38,133 bases of DNA from a virus. This document shows, one piece after another, positions 1 through 7,477 of the stretch. Every line of letters begins with the position of its first letter. Position 1 is the stretch's first letter. Location of the stretch: the IMG/VR virus record IMGVR_UViG_3300042541_000569, positions 1 to 38,133 of that record; one strand, 5' to 3'. The notes under the pieces are model-generated. The model did not search any database, was not told the DNA's origin, and worked only from the letters and a program-made list of their open reading frames with translations. The position numbers and the translations under genes are program-made.

Positions 1-114
1 TTGGCAACACGGGCAACTTAAACGCTCAGATTCAATACGACCAAGTTGCTGCAAATACGGGCCAGCTTTTTTTCGGCACAAACCTAGCGGGCACATTTGC
101 AACTCGCGCAACGC
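1..114. repeat. Terminal overlap, left copy (circular closure)
   Basis: These 114 bases are identical to 38020-38133. The tail-fibre reading frame is continuous when the two ends are joined through this overlap: a codon begun at 38019 is completed by bases 1-2. That pattern fits a circular or circularly permuted molecule whose contig was written with a short overlap. A true terminal repeat cannot be excluded from sequence alone, but one of exactly this length inside a coding gene is less likely. Confidence 0.9.
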
Positions 115-1649
115 TAACCTCCACCGGCCTAAACTCCACGGCCATCGGCGCGACTACGGCTAGCACAGGCGCGTTCACGACGTTGAGCGCGAGCACTTCT
201 GCCACTGTTCGATCCGGCCTCACCGGCCTAGTCATTCGCGACTACACGGCAGGCTCGCTGGTTTCGCTCTATTCCACGAACGTCACCGCCAGCAATACGA
301 ACTACTCGCTATCGTTTGACGGCGTGGACACGTATCTGAACGGCGCGACAAGCGCACGACTTGTTGCAGCAGGAACCACTGTCGCTAGTGCTACCTCCAC
401 CGGACTCGCAGTCACTGGGGCGTTGTCGAGCACCACAGGAGCCAACTTTGCGACAAGCAGTGGGTCAGTGGGCATTGGGACTGCTACGCCTGTCAGTAAG
501 TTGGATGTGGTTGAAACGGCAACTATTAAACGAACCACGTCCGGCAACAACATGGACCTGAACTTTTACAACGGTTCTGGTGCAGGAACAGCAGGAAATG
601 TTTCTCGTATTCGGTCTGATGGTGATGGGATTTCAAACGACTATGGTGCACTGTCTTTTTGGACAGGTCGTATTGCGACCGCAGCTATCACCGAACGCAT
701 GCGCATCGACAGCAGCGGCAACGTCGGCATTGGCGTGACGCCGAGTGCGTGGTTTTCAAATAGTCGCGTAATTCAGATTGGGACTGGCGGTTCCGTTGCT
801 GGAAGATCAAATGATGCAAGCGTTGTAGAGTTGAGTGCCAACCAGTTCATCAATACGTCTGGCACGCGCACCTATATTTCTACGGCTGTTGCGTCACTTT
901 ACGAACAAAACTCAGGGCAGCACCGCTTCTTTACCGCCGCCTCTGGCACCGCTGGCAACGCCATCTCGTTCACACAGGCGATGACGCTGGATGCGAGTGG
1001 GAATCTGGGCATTGGTGGTACTGCTGCCGCAGGAGTTAAATTACACATTGAATCAGGAGATGCTCAAATAACCCTTAAGGACAACAATACGAACAAAAAT
1101 AGCAGCCCTTCAACTTATATCAACTTTGAAGCTGCTAATGCTCGTGCTGCATATCTTGGATTTCCCGGAGTAAACGATTTTTATATAAATAACGAAAGTA
1201 TTGGAGCGTTAGTTTTTTCCACTCAAGGATCAGATCGCGTTCGCATCGACAGCAGCGGGAACGTTAGATTTAATGCATACGGCGCTGGTGCGCTCACCAC
1301 GGATGCTTCTGGAAACATCACTGCGGTATCGGATGAACGTATAAAGTCTAACATTCGCCCATTCTCTCGCGGTCTTGCTGAGATTCTTGCCATCAATCCG
1401 ATCCTTCACGGTTACACCGAGGAAAGCGGATTAGACCAAACCCGCGATGACTATGCTGGTTTTTCAGCGCAGCAAGTTCAGCAAATAATTCCTGAGGCAA
1501 TCGGTGAAAATGCTGATGGGATGTTGTCATTCTCTGACCGTCCAGTGATGGCCGCATTGGTTAATGCCATGAAAGAGCTGAACGCAAATCTAGTTGCCCA
1601 AGTCGCGGCATTGTCTCAGCGTCTCGCGGCCCTCGAAAAATCCAACTAA
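1..1649 (+). CDS. Tail fibre, 3' part, with S74 self-cleaving chaperone domain
   Basis: This is the C-terminal part of the gene that starts at 34806; joined through the circular closure it encodes about 1620 residues. It continues the repetitive beta-rich shaft, with three copies of a (R/L)(I)D(S/A)SGN-type turn motif (near 702, 985 and 1242). It ends in a peptidase S74 intramolecular chaperone. The motif SDERIKSNI places the expected nucleophile Ser at codon 1329-1331 (about residue 1515) and the partner Lys five residues later at 1344-1346. Members of this family trimerise the fibre and then cleave just before that Ser, releasing the last ~106 residues; the released tail here ends in a coiled-coil-like helix. 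The segment around 1021-1260 is visibly more AT-rich than its surroundings. The receptor is unknown. I am confident of the S74 domain and of the join to 34806. Confidence 0.9.
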   Translation, partial: GNTGNLNAQIQYDQVAANTGQLFFGTNLAGTFATRATLTSTGLNSTAIGATTASTGAFTTLSASTSATVRSGLTGLVIRDYTAGSLVSLYSTNVTASNTNYSLSFDGVDTYLNGATSARLVAAGTTVASATSTGLAVTGALSSTTGANFATSSGSVGIGTATPVSKLDVVETATIKRTTSGNNMDLNFYNGSGAGTAGNVSRIRSDGDGISNDYGALSFWTGRIATAAITERMRIDSSGNVGIGVTPSAWFSNSRVIQIGTGGSVAGRSNDASVVELSANQFINTSGTRTYISTAVASLYEQNSGQHRFFTAASGTAGNAISFTQAMTLDASGNLGIGGTAAAGVKLHIESGDAQITLKDNNTNKNSSPSTYINFEAANARAAYLGFPGVNDFYINNESIGALVFSTQGSDRVRIDSSGNVRFNAYGAGALTTDASGNITAVSDERIKSNIRPFSRGLAEILAINPILHGYTEESGLDQTRDDYAGFSAQQVQQIIPEAIGENADGMLSFSDRPVMAALVNAMKELNANLVAQVAALSQRLAALEKSN

Positions 1650-1654
1650 AACAC

Positions 1655-1798
1655 ATGAATACCGAACAAGCCCTCAATAACCTATACGCCGCCGCCCGCC
1701 TAGCTCCTCTGCCAGCCGAGCAACACGAAATCCTCCGCAAGAGTGCGGAAGTGCTCGTCGAAGCCTTGAAGCCGAAAGAAGCTCCAAAAGCTGACTAA
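1655..1798 (+). CDS. Small helical protein, 47 aa
   Basis: This short ORF begins five bases after the fibre stop and ends one base before the next gene, so it fills the gap exactly. The translation starts MNTEQALNNLYAAAR and is mostly helix-forming, with alternating Ala/Leu/Glu and a Lys/Pro-rich end. Similar tiny Ala/Glu-rich proteins are common beside tail-fibre genes, but I cannot give a function. The leader taaaacacATG is A-rich and lacks a Shine-Dalgarno motif. Confidence 0.6.
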   Translation: MNTEQALNNLYAAARLAPLPAEQHEILRKSAEVLVEALKPKEAPKAD

Positions 1799-1799
1799 G

Positions 1800-2330
1800 A
1801 TGGCCGGAACCTCAGACGTTAATTGGCGCAGCTACGTTGGCCCTGCGGACAACGGCAAGCTGGTTACGTCTGAGGACTGGAAAGCTCCGTCGAACCCGAA
1901 AGAGTACGACGACTTGTTTAAATGCTCAAACGTGAGCAACCTAACGGCTACTGGGCTAACGATTCCTGCTAGCCGTGAGGACTCGATTGATTGCGTGCGC
2001 GGCAACGCCTATTCCTTCAAATCCTGCGCCATCGAAGGCAGCGTGACGGTGAAGGGCGCGATTGATGGATTGCGGCTCTATAACTGCGTCATTTCGGGCA
2101 CGGTGGAACTAGGGCAATATGACAACTATTGGACGCGAGGCCGCGCTCCTACACGCAGAGTTTCCTTGCTGAATTGCTGCTCACCGGACGGCGAGCCGAT
2201 AAGGGTGAAGCTCTGGGATGCTGAGATGCCTGTGGTGCAGAATAGCAACCTCAAGGTGACTCGAATCCCAAAGTGGGTTTGGCTTCCGTATTTTATTTTC
2301 CGTCGTTTGACGAATCCGAAAGCTGTATAA
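1800..2330 (+). CDS. Hypothetical protein, beta-helix-like, 176 aa
   Basis: I do not recognise a family. Residues ~40-120 read as short beta-strand repeats (for example LTATGLTIPASRED and VSGTVELG-like steps) rich in Cys and Asn, suggesting a small right-handed beta-helix of the kind found in phage fibre-associated proteins. The C-terminus is basic and aromatic (IPKWVWLPYFIFRRL), possibly membrane-associated. It sits between the fibre and the holins with one-base and three-base gaps, so it is probably co-transcribed with them and could be either a virion accessory or a lysis-region protein. No signal peptide is seen. Confidence 0.7.
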   Translation: MAGTSDVNWRSYVGPADNGKLVTSEDWKAPSNPKEYDDLFKCSNVSNLTATGLTIPASREDSIDCVRGNAYSFKSCAIEGSVTVKGAIDGLRLYNCVISGTVELGQYDNYWTRGRAPTRRVSLLNCCSPDGEPIRVKLWDAEMPVVQNSNLKVTRIPKWVWLPYFIFRRLTNPKAV

Positions 2331-2333
2331 GCC

Positions 2334-2732
2334 ATGCTCGATCTTATCACCAACGCACTAGGCGGCGGCGCACTCGGTGTCTTGCTCCGCATCGGCAATG
2401 GTTTCTTCGAGAACTACAAGGCCGGACAAGATCACAAGCGGAAACTCGAAGAGGCGAAGGCGATGGCTGAGATTGCTAGCGATAAAGCGAAGTGGGATGC
2501 GTTCACCGCGAGCCAACAGGCGGCCACTCCTCCGGCCAACACTTCGGCATGGGCGGCCAATTTGATAACGCTGTTTCGCCCATTCATCACGCTGCTCCTC
2601 TTGATTCTGGTGACCATTGTCTTCTTCCGCGTCACCGCACTTGAGCAAGCTGAGATGATCGACGAAATTCAGTTCTGTGCGTTTAATTGTGTAGGCTGGT
2701 GGTTCGGAGATCGCATGACTCGCAAAAAATGA
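2334..2732 (+). CDS. Holin, 3TM type
   Basis: The protein has 132 residues. A Lys/Glu-rich helix (about 28-58) is followed by a strong membrane segment at 78-99 (ITLLLLILVTIVFF) and a weaker one at 112-122. It ends in WWFGDRMTRKK. The WWFG(D/S)R ending after paired membrane helices is typical of the 3TM phage/GTA holin family. Its role would be to form lethal holes in the inner membrane at the end of infection. It overlaps the next gene by four bases (ATGA). The endolysin is not adjacent: the best candidate lies about 17 kb away at 19997. Confidence 0.75.
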   Translation: MLDLITNALGGGALGVLLRIGNGFFENYKAGQDHKRKLEEAKAMAEIASDKAKWDAFTASQQAATPPANTSAWAANLITLFRPFITLLLLILVTIVFFRVTALEQAEMIDEIQFCAFNCVGWWFGDRMTRKK

Positions 2733-3055
2733 ACGAGCACAAAGACCTTATGGAAGTGGCAAAAGTCTGGAAAGAAACAGGCTGGCTCACTGCTGTGATT
2801 GGTGGCGCGGGTATGACTGCTCGGCTATTAGCCAACCCAATCCAAGGCTCAATCTGGGACAGCGTGCGGCGCATCCTAATGGCGGCCATCGTATCAACTA
2901 TTGCGTGGTTCATCGTTGAACAAATCGAAGTTAGCTCGCTCGTTAAGGCCATCACTTATGGCGTGGCTGGCGTGGTCTCTCCTGAGATCATCGACGGACT
3001 GACATCGCTGGCTAAGAAGTATAGCAAGAACCCTAGTAAGCTCTTAAAGAAATGA
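2729..3055 (+). CDS. Second holin-like membrane protein, 108 aa
   Basis: I chose the ATG at 2729 because it overlaps the preceding TGA (ATGA), giving MNEHKDLMEVAKVW; the frame is open upstream to 2687, but that extension lies inside the holin gene. The protein has three hydrophobic stretches (about 17-35, 48-63 and 70-84) and a Lys-rich C-terminus (KKYSKNPSKLLKK). This layout resembles LydA-type phage holins. It may be a second holin or an antiholin to the 3TM protein upstream. It overlaps the next gene by four bases. Confidence 0.65.
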   Translation: MNEHKDLMEVAKVWKETGWLTAVIGGAGMTARLLANPIQGSIWDSVRRILMAAIVSTIAWFIVEQIEVSSLVKAITYGVAGVVSPEIIDGLTSLAKKYSKNPSKLLKK

Positions 3056-3681
3056 ACCCGAAGCTAATCACCGCTGGGCTGGCTGCCGTTGTAGTTTGTT
3101 TTTCGGGCGTAGGCGTCATGACGGTGCAAAAGGTTTCGGAGAACATTGCGGCGAGTGACCAAGAGTTTGCGCTGACCAGTAATGTGCTGAGTCCGCTTTT
3201 CGACATCTATGGACTCGAAATCGTGGACGGTCAGGCCAAAGCCAGCAAAGGACTGATCGACCCGAAGGAGTTTTGCGCTTCTCTCACTAAGCTAGAAGCT
3301 GAAGCCGAGAGGCTCATTGGCGAGTTTGGTAAACCGCCTGAACTCGTGGCGCAGCACAAGCTAGTTAAAGCCTATTTGGAAAAGGCACGCATGGCCTGCG
3401 ACAAGGGTCAAATCGAGACGCTCAACTCTCCAGCCATGACTGCTGAACTCTACGGCGTGATCGAGCCAATGACCCAGCTGATCAATAAACTACTCCAACA
3501 GAATTTATCTATTTCGCGCAAATACAAGGACTCCGCCGACTCCGCGCTGCTCACGTTTGAACGCTTCGCTAGTGTAGCGGCTGGGCTTGGTATCGTATTC
3601 GCAGTCGCTCCGTGGATAAAGCCTAAGAATGGGCCGTCTGTTATAGTTAAGCCAAAAAGCCGCAAGAAGCGCGCGAAGTGA
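3052..3681 (+). CDS. Two-membrane-segment lysis-region protein (possible spanin)
   Basis: The protein has 209 residues. A hydrophobic N-terminus (residues 5-25) contains Cys16. A long, mostly helical middle (~30-165) follows, then a second membrane segment (~172-189) and a basic tail ending KKRAK. The layout of N-terminal anchor, periplasmic helices and C-terminal membrane segment is that of a unimolecular spanin. However, the residues before Cys16 are VVV, not a normal lipobox, so lipidation is doubtful. The middle also resembles four-helix-bundle sensor domains. Its place directly after two holin-like genes with an ATGA overlap supports a lysis role; the exact role is inferred. Confidence 0.6.
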   Translation: MNPKLITAGLAAVVVCFSGVGVMTVQKVSENIAASDQEFALTSNVLSPLFDIYGLEIVDGQAKASKGLIDPKEFCASLTKLEAEAERLIGEFGKPPELVAQHKLVKAYLEKARMACDKGQIETLNSPAMTAELYGVIEPMTQLINKLLQQNLSISRKYKDSADSALLTFERFASVAAGLGIVFAVAPWIKPKNGPSVIVKPKSRKKRAK

Positions 3682-3711
3682 TAAGCGATTTTGACGTCCG
3701 TCGCAGTAGCG

Positions 3712-4653
3712 ATGGAACAAGTCATTACATTCGCAGCCTCCACCGGAGCCATTGACGCCGAAGCTGGCGTCATCCGTGGCGTCTCGCTGATCACTAAAGG
3801 CCCAGCTCTCGGTCACGGCGTCATGATTGACGACAAGACGCTGGCGCAGGTTAAGACGGCAGCCGAGCAATATACTGGCGGTCTCAAGGTTAAGCTAAAC
3901 CACTCGAGCGGCGCGGGCGACATTATCGGCTATATCGACACGCTCCGCATCGACGGCGAAAAGCTGCTCGGCGATCTGCACTTGCTGCAAAACTCGCCGC
4001 ATCGCTCTTATATTTTAGAGATCGCTGACCGGATTCCTGACACGTTCGGGCTTTCCATCGCGTTCTCTGGCCCGTCGGAAAAATCCTCCGACAAGCTAAC
4101 GACTTTGCAACGCTGCTCAGAAATCTACTCGGTTGATCTGGTGGACTCTCCTGCCGCCAACCCGAGCGGATTCTTCGCGCGCAAACTGAAACAACTTCAG
4201 AACGGCGAAGTTGAGCAACCCGAAGCAAAAATCGAAATCGAATTACCTATGAATGACGAAATGAAAAAGGCCATCGAGGGCATGATTGAAAGTGCCATGA
4301 TGAGCATGAATGATAAAGTCGCGAAGCTCGAAAGTGCTCTCGCTCCGAAAGAGGAAAAGCCCGCTATGATGAGCGCGCAGAATGAAGTCGTGCAACTCGC
4401 TGCGAACACCGCCGCGCTCGCTGCCGTCAAAGAATTTGCCAAGTCGTTTGGTGCGCCCGCCGCTCCAGTCGCCTCGGCTGAGGCTCCTAAGCCTGTCGTG
4501 CAAGTGCAGAAATTCGAGGAGATCGTCGCCGCCAAAGCTCTCGAGCTGAAGGGTGATAAATCTGCCGCGATCTCGTTTGCTATCAAGAATCACTCCGACC
4601 TTTACGTCGCCTATCGTGCGCGCGTGCAGAGCGGCGAAATCGTTAAACTCTAA
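3712..4653 (+). CDS. Prohead protease with C-terminal scaffold domain
   Basis: I start at the ATG at 3712 (MEQVITFAAS); an in-frame TTG at 3691 would add seven residues. The first ~155 residues look like a herpesvirus-assemblin-like or Mu-I-like prohead protease: His64 in KLNH and Ser115 in FGLSIAF are the candidate catalytic residues. From ~165 on the chain is acidic, Ala/Met/Lys-rich and helical, as expected of a scaffold cleaved and expelled during capsid maturation. An in-frame ATG at 4249 begins exactly at the linker-scaffold boundary and could give a separate scaffold product, as lambda Nu3 is made from within gene C. The decoration and capsid genes follow. Confidence 0.8.
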   Translation: MEQVITFAASTGAIDAEAGVIRGVSLITKGPALGHGVMIDDKTLAQVKTAAEQYTGGLKVKLNHSSGAGDIIGYIDTLRIDGEKLLGDLHLLQNSPHRSYILEIADRIPDTFGLSIAFSGPSEKSSDKLTTLQRCSEIYSVDLVDSPAANPSGFFARKLKQLQNGEVEQPEAKIEIELPMNDEMKKAIEGMIESAMMSMNDKVAKLESALAPKEEKPAMMSAQNEVVQLAANTAALAAVKEFAKSFGAPAAPVASAEAPKPVVQVQKFEEIVAAKALELKGDKSAAISFAIKNHSDLYVAYRARVQSGEIVKL

Positions 4654-4673
4654 CCTTAATACTATATACTAAA

Positions 4674-5024
4674 ATGGCTACTTCATTTAATAACACGGGC
4701 ACTTTTCTAGCCAACTCGGCCATCACGGCCTTCAGGTTGGTAAGTGTGTCTTCAAATAGAGGCGTGGGTCTTGCTGCCACCGCTTCGCTTCCTGACGGCG
4801 TTGCCGTTATCGACGCCGCCTCTGGCGATTACGTCACCGTCGAATTTCTCGGCGGCACCACCATCAAAGCGACATTGCTCGCCGGCCCTGTCACCGTTGG
4901 CGATACGCTTTTCAGCGTCGCTTCTGGTCAGGTCGCCATCACGGGCACGATCACCGTTGGCAAATCGCTGACCACCGCGTCTGACGCTGGTGCGATCATC
5001 GAGATGCTGCCTAAGAATATCTAA
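4674..5024 (+). CDS. Head decoration protein
   Basis: The 116-residue protein is beta-rich, beginning MATSFNNTGTF and full of short Gly/Thr/Val strands. Length, composition and position between protease-scaffold and major capsid gene match gpD/DUF2190-like capsid decoration proteins, which bind the expanded head and stabilise it against internal DNA pressure. The leader (actatatactaaaATG) has no Shine-Dalgarno motif even though the product should be needed in hundreds of copies, which suggests the host starts translation efficiently from A-rich leaders. The family call rests on context more than on motifs. Confidence 0.7.
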   Translation: MATSFNNTGTFLANSAITAFRLVSVSSNRGVGLAATASLPDGVAVIDAASGDYVTVEFLGGTTIKATLLAGPVTVGDTLFSVASGQVAITGTITVGKSLTTASDAGAIIEMLPKNI

Positions 5025-5047
5025 TCTAAACAATCTACTAAACTAAC

Positions 5048-6013
5048 ATGTATACTAATTCTGCTGCAATTTTCCGTGGCGATATCGCCGGAGTCCTAGA
5101 GCAAGCTAAAGATTTTGAAAGCACGCTTATAGGCACCTCCGTAATGCCCGTCTTAAACGTTCCTGTCAAAGCTGGTCAGTATCCTTCCTTTGTTCTCAAA
5201 GAAGGCCAACTGCTCAAGTCCGACGTCAAGAACCGCGCTCCATATAGCACCTATGCTCGTGGCACCCGCGCCTTCAATCAAGACACCTACACCGCGCTTG
5301 AATACGGTTACGAGGAAGCCGTCGATGACACGGTGACTCTCGACGTTGCTCGCTTCTTCGACGCTGAGACGGTTGCCGCCAAGCTCGCTAAACGTAAGCT
5401 CCTCCTTGCTCACGAACTCCGCGCTGCTGCGAAAATCTTCGACAGCGGTACGTTCACCGCGACCAACTCCGGCACCGCCTACACGACCGCCAACATCGCC
5501 ACGTTCGACGTAGGTGCTGACGTTCAGGAAGCTCTCGACCGTATGCTCGCTAAAGGTGAATCCACCAGCAGCGCAAAAGTCGTGATTCCATATCCAGTAT
5601 GGACCCGCCTGCGCGCTTCCACCAAATTCCAGAATCGCCTCCGTGGAACTGGTCTTTCGAGCGACACCATCCTCAACGCTTCGACCCAAGCCGCCGCTGA
5701 AGTCTTTGGCGTTTCCGAGGTGTTGATTGGTCGTGCGTCCTACGATTCCGCACCCGAAGGTGTTGCCTTCGCTGCGGCGAACGTCTGGGCTAATACGTTC
5801 ATCTGGGTTGGTAACGTTACCGAAGCCTCCTCTGGTTTCTTCGGCGGCGGTGCTGCCTTTACTTTGAATTGGTCCGAGTACGGTCCAGTCATCGGCGTCA
5901 GCACCTATCGCGACGAGTCGATCAAATCCAACATCGTCCGCGCTTCGCACTACACCGCCGAGAAGGTTGTGAACGCGAACGCTGGTCAGCTGATCACGAC
6001 CCAATACGCCTAA
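5048..6013 (+). CDS. Major capsid protein
   Basis: The 321-residue protein follows the protease-scaffold and decoration genes and precedes a strong terminator. It has the expected make-up of an HK97-fold capsid protein: an N-terminal arm, a helix-rich stretch (KLAKRKLLLAHELRAAAKIF, ~116-135), the segment KVVIPYPVWTRLR, and a C-terminal strand region ending in a Tyr/Arg-containing WSEYGPVIGV stretch. It has roughly the size and layout of lambda gpE-like proteins. The codons look like those of a highly expressed gene with C-ending preferences. The leader tctactaaactaacATG is A-rich without a Shine-Dalgarno motif. Confidence 0.85.
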   Translation: MYTNSAAIFRGDIAGVLEQAKDFESTLIGTSVMPVLNVPVKAGQYPSFVLKEGQLLKSDVKNRAPYSTYARGTRAFNQDTYTALEYGYEEAVDDTVTLDVARFFDAETVAAKLAKRKLLLAHELRAAAKIFDSGTFTATNSGTAYTTANIATFDVGADVQEALDRMLAKGESTSSAKVVIPYPVWTRLRASTKFQNRLRGTGLSSDTILNASTQAAAEVFGVSEVLIGRASYDSAPEGVAFAAANVWANTFIWVGNVTEASSGFFGGGAAFTLNWSEYGPVIGVSTYRDESIKSNIVRASHYTAEKVVNANAGQLITTQYA

Positions 6014-6035
6014 TCCATAAACGGATTTTAGTTCT

Positions 6036-6072
6036 AAGCCTCACGCCTAACCGCGTGAGGCTTTTCGTTTTT
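6036..6072 (+). terminator. Rho-independent terminator after the capsid gene
   Basis: A perfect 9-bp stem, GCCTCACGC (6038-6046) pairing with GCGTGAGGC (6053-6061) around the loop CTAACC, is followed by TTTTCGTTTTT. It lies 25 bases after the major capsid stop. It probably caps the abundant capsid transcript, so the genes downstream are expressed by readthrough or from another promoter. Confidence 0.9.
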
Positions 6073-6091
6073 GACGGTTCGTGCGCCTTCT

Positions 6092-7477
6092 ATGCTCATT
6101 TCACTTTGCGTAATATGCGGCAACGAGGCGCACCACATCGAGGCGATGCTCAATTCCTTCGTCGGTCAGATCGACGAGCTGTCGCTTGTCCGCGCTATCG
6201 GCGCAAAGGAACCGGACGCAACCGAGGAGATGGCTCGCAGCTGGTGCGCGACAAACGCCGTTCCTTTCGTTTTTAGCGACTATCGGAACGGAGTCACGGC
6301 TCAGGCTTGGAAGCACGTCGATTCCTTCGCAAAGGCCCGCAATCAGGCTTTCGCGCAGGCGACCGGAGACTGGCTCGTCTGGGCCGACTGCGACGACGTC
6401 TTGGCTGAGGCTGACGATCTCAAGGACAAGCTCGCCGAACTCTCCGAGAACGTGCTGATGGTGCGCTGTCCGTATGACGTGCGCGGCACCGGAAAGAAAC
6501 TACAACGCGAGCGGTTCATCCGTCGCAGCGCGTTTCAGTCTGGGCGCGTTTGGCATCACGACGTACACGAAAACCTGCTGCTGTTGCCAAACGACCGCCA
6601 TGTCGAGTGGACAACTCCGGTCTGGAGGCATGAGCCAGCCTGCATAAAACAAGATAACCGCAAGCGTAACCTTGCTATTCTAGGCCGCAGCGTAGGCGAA
6701 GCGGCGACTCAGTATTTTTATATTCACCAAGAACACTACTGCGCGGGCAATAAGCAGGCCGCCGAACAGTTTGGGCGCATCGCGCTTTCGTTTCCGAACC
6801 TCGACGACTCTTTTCGCTACGAGGTGCAGCTCAACCTTGCGCGCATCTCGGCGAGTCGGCGCGAGTCGATGCAGTTCGCCATGGGCGCACACGGCGTCTT
6901 TCCGTGGTGCCGCGAAGCCATCGCCTCGATCATCATGCTGGCGTTTGAGAAGAACGACGGCAAGCGCGCGAGCTGGTGGGCGTCTCGGATGCTAACCTTG
7001 CCCGAGCCTGCGCCAAAAGACCGTCCGTGGACGCACGAGGCAAAGTGGTACGGGTGGGCTGGGCATGATCTCGCCGCGCGTGCATATCGCTTGGCCGACA
7101 TGACGGCGGACGCGAACGCGCTCCAGCTCGTTTATCACAAGCACACCGAGCCGACTATCCGCATCACTCAGAAAACGCTCGGCAACTCGACGCGCTCGGT
7201 GTCGTTCCGTGACGCTTGGTTATCAACTGCGGCACGGCCCGAGATCGTCGAGCATTACTTTCAAATCAAGGCCGACGACTCCGAGACGATGGCAATGGCG
7301 AAGCAGTTCCTGCATCACGTTGGCGAGCCTACCGAAATGCCGCGTGCGGTGATTCGCGTCAACGTCGAGGACGGCATGGTGCCGCCGAACAACTGGGACG
7401 AGCGGGTTCTGACGTGCGGAGAAACCGTGATCGATGTGGAGAACATTGAGCGAATCCTTGGAGCCAAGAAGCCATGA
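6092..7477 (+). CDS. GT-A (family 2-like) glycosyltransferase
   Basis: I start at the ATG at 6092 (MLISLCVICGNEAHH); the frame is open to a TTG at 6071, which lies in the terminator's T-tract. The N-terminus has the family-2 strand motif (SLCVICGNEAHHIEAML), ARNQAF at 82-87 and the metal/nucleotide-sugar motif DCDD at 99-102 (WLVWADCDDVL). After ~220 the protein is helical with repeated 'YRLA', 'QFGRIAL'-like units, probably a TPR-like domain for acceptor or partner binding. It would transfer a sugar from a nucleotide-sugar donor; the acceptor could be a virion protein, host surface glycan or DNA. A gene between the capsid gene and head-completion genes favours virion protein, but this is inference. 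461 residues. Confidence 0.75.
   Translation: MLISLCVICGNEAHHIEAMLNSFVGQIDELSLVRAIGAKEPDATEEMARSWCATNAVPFVFSDYRNGVTAQAWKHVDSFAKARNQAFAQATGDWLVWADCDDVLAEADDLKDKLAELSENVLMVRCPYDVRGTGKKLQRERFIRRSAFQSGRVWHHDVHENLLLLPNDRHVEWTTPVWRHEPACIKQDNRKRNLAILGRSVGEAATQYFYIHQEHYCAGNKQAAEQFGRIALSFPNLDDSFRYEVQLNLARISASRRESMQFAMGAHGVFPWCREAIASIIMLAFEKNDGKRASWWASRMLTLPEPAPKDRPWTHEAKWYGWAGHDLAARAYRLADMTADANALQLVYHKHTEPTIRITQKTLGNSTRSVSFRDAWLSTAARPEIVEHYFQIKADDSETMAMAKQFLHHVGEPTEMPRAVIRVNVEDGMVPPNNWDERVLTCGETVIDVENIERILGAKKP

Noticed and set aside
1-114. True terminal direct repeat of the virion DNA
   Set aside because: The repeat is short, arbitrary in position and lies inside a coding frame that continues through it; closure of a circular assembly is simpler. 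It remains testable with read ends.
2687-2728. Longer N-terminus for the second holin-like protein
   Set aside because: It would overlap the holin gene by 46 bases and add a non-hydrophobic Arg/Cys-rich end. The ATGA-coupled start at 2729 is the better choice.
5153-6004. Long open frame on the minus strand (283 codons) opposite the capsid gene
   Set aside because: It mirrors the codon pattern of the well-supported capsid gene, has low-complexity Gly/Val/Glu composition and no leader. It is a shadow.
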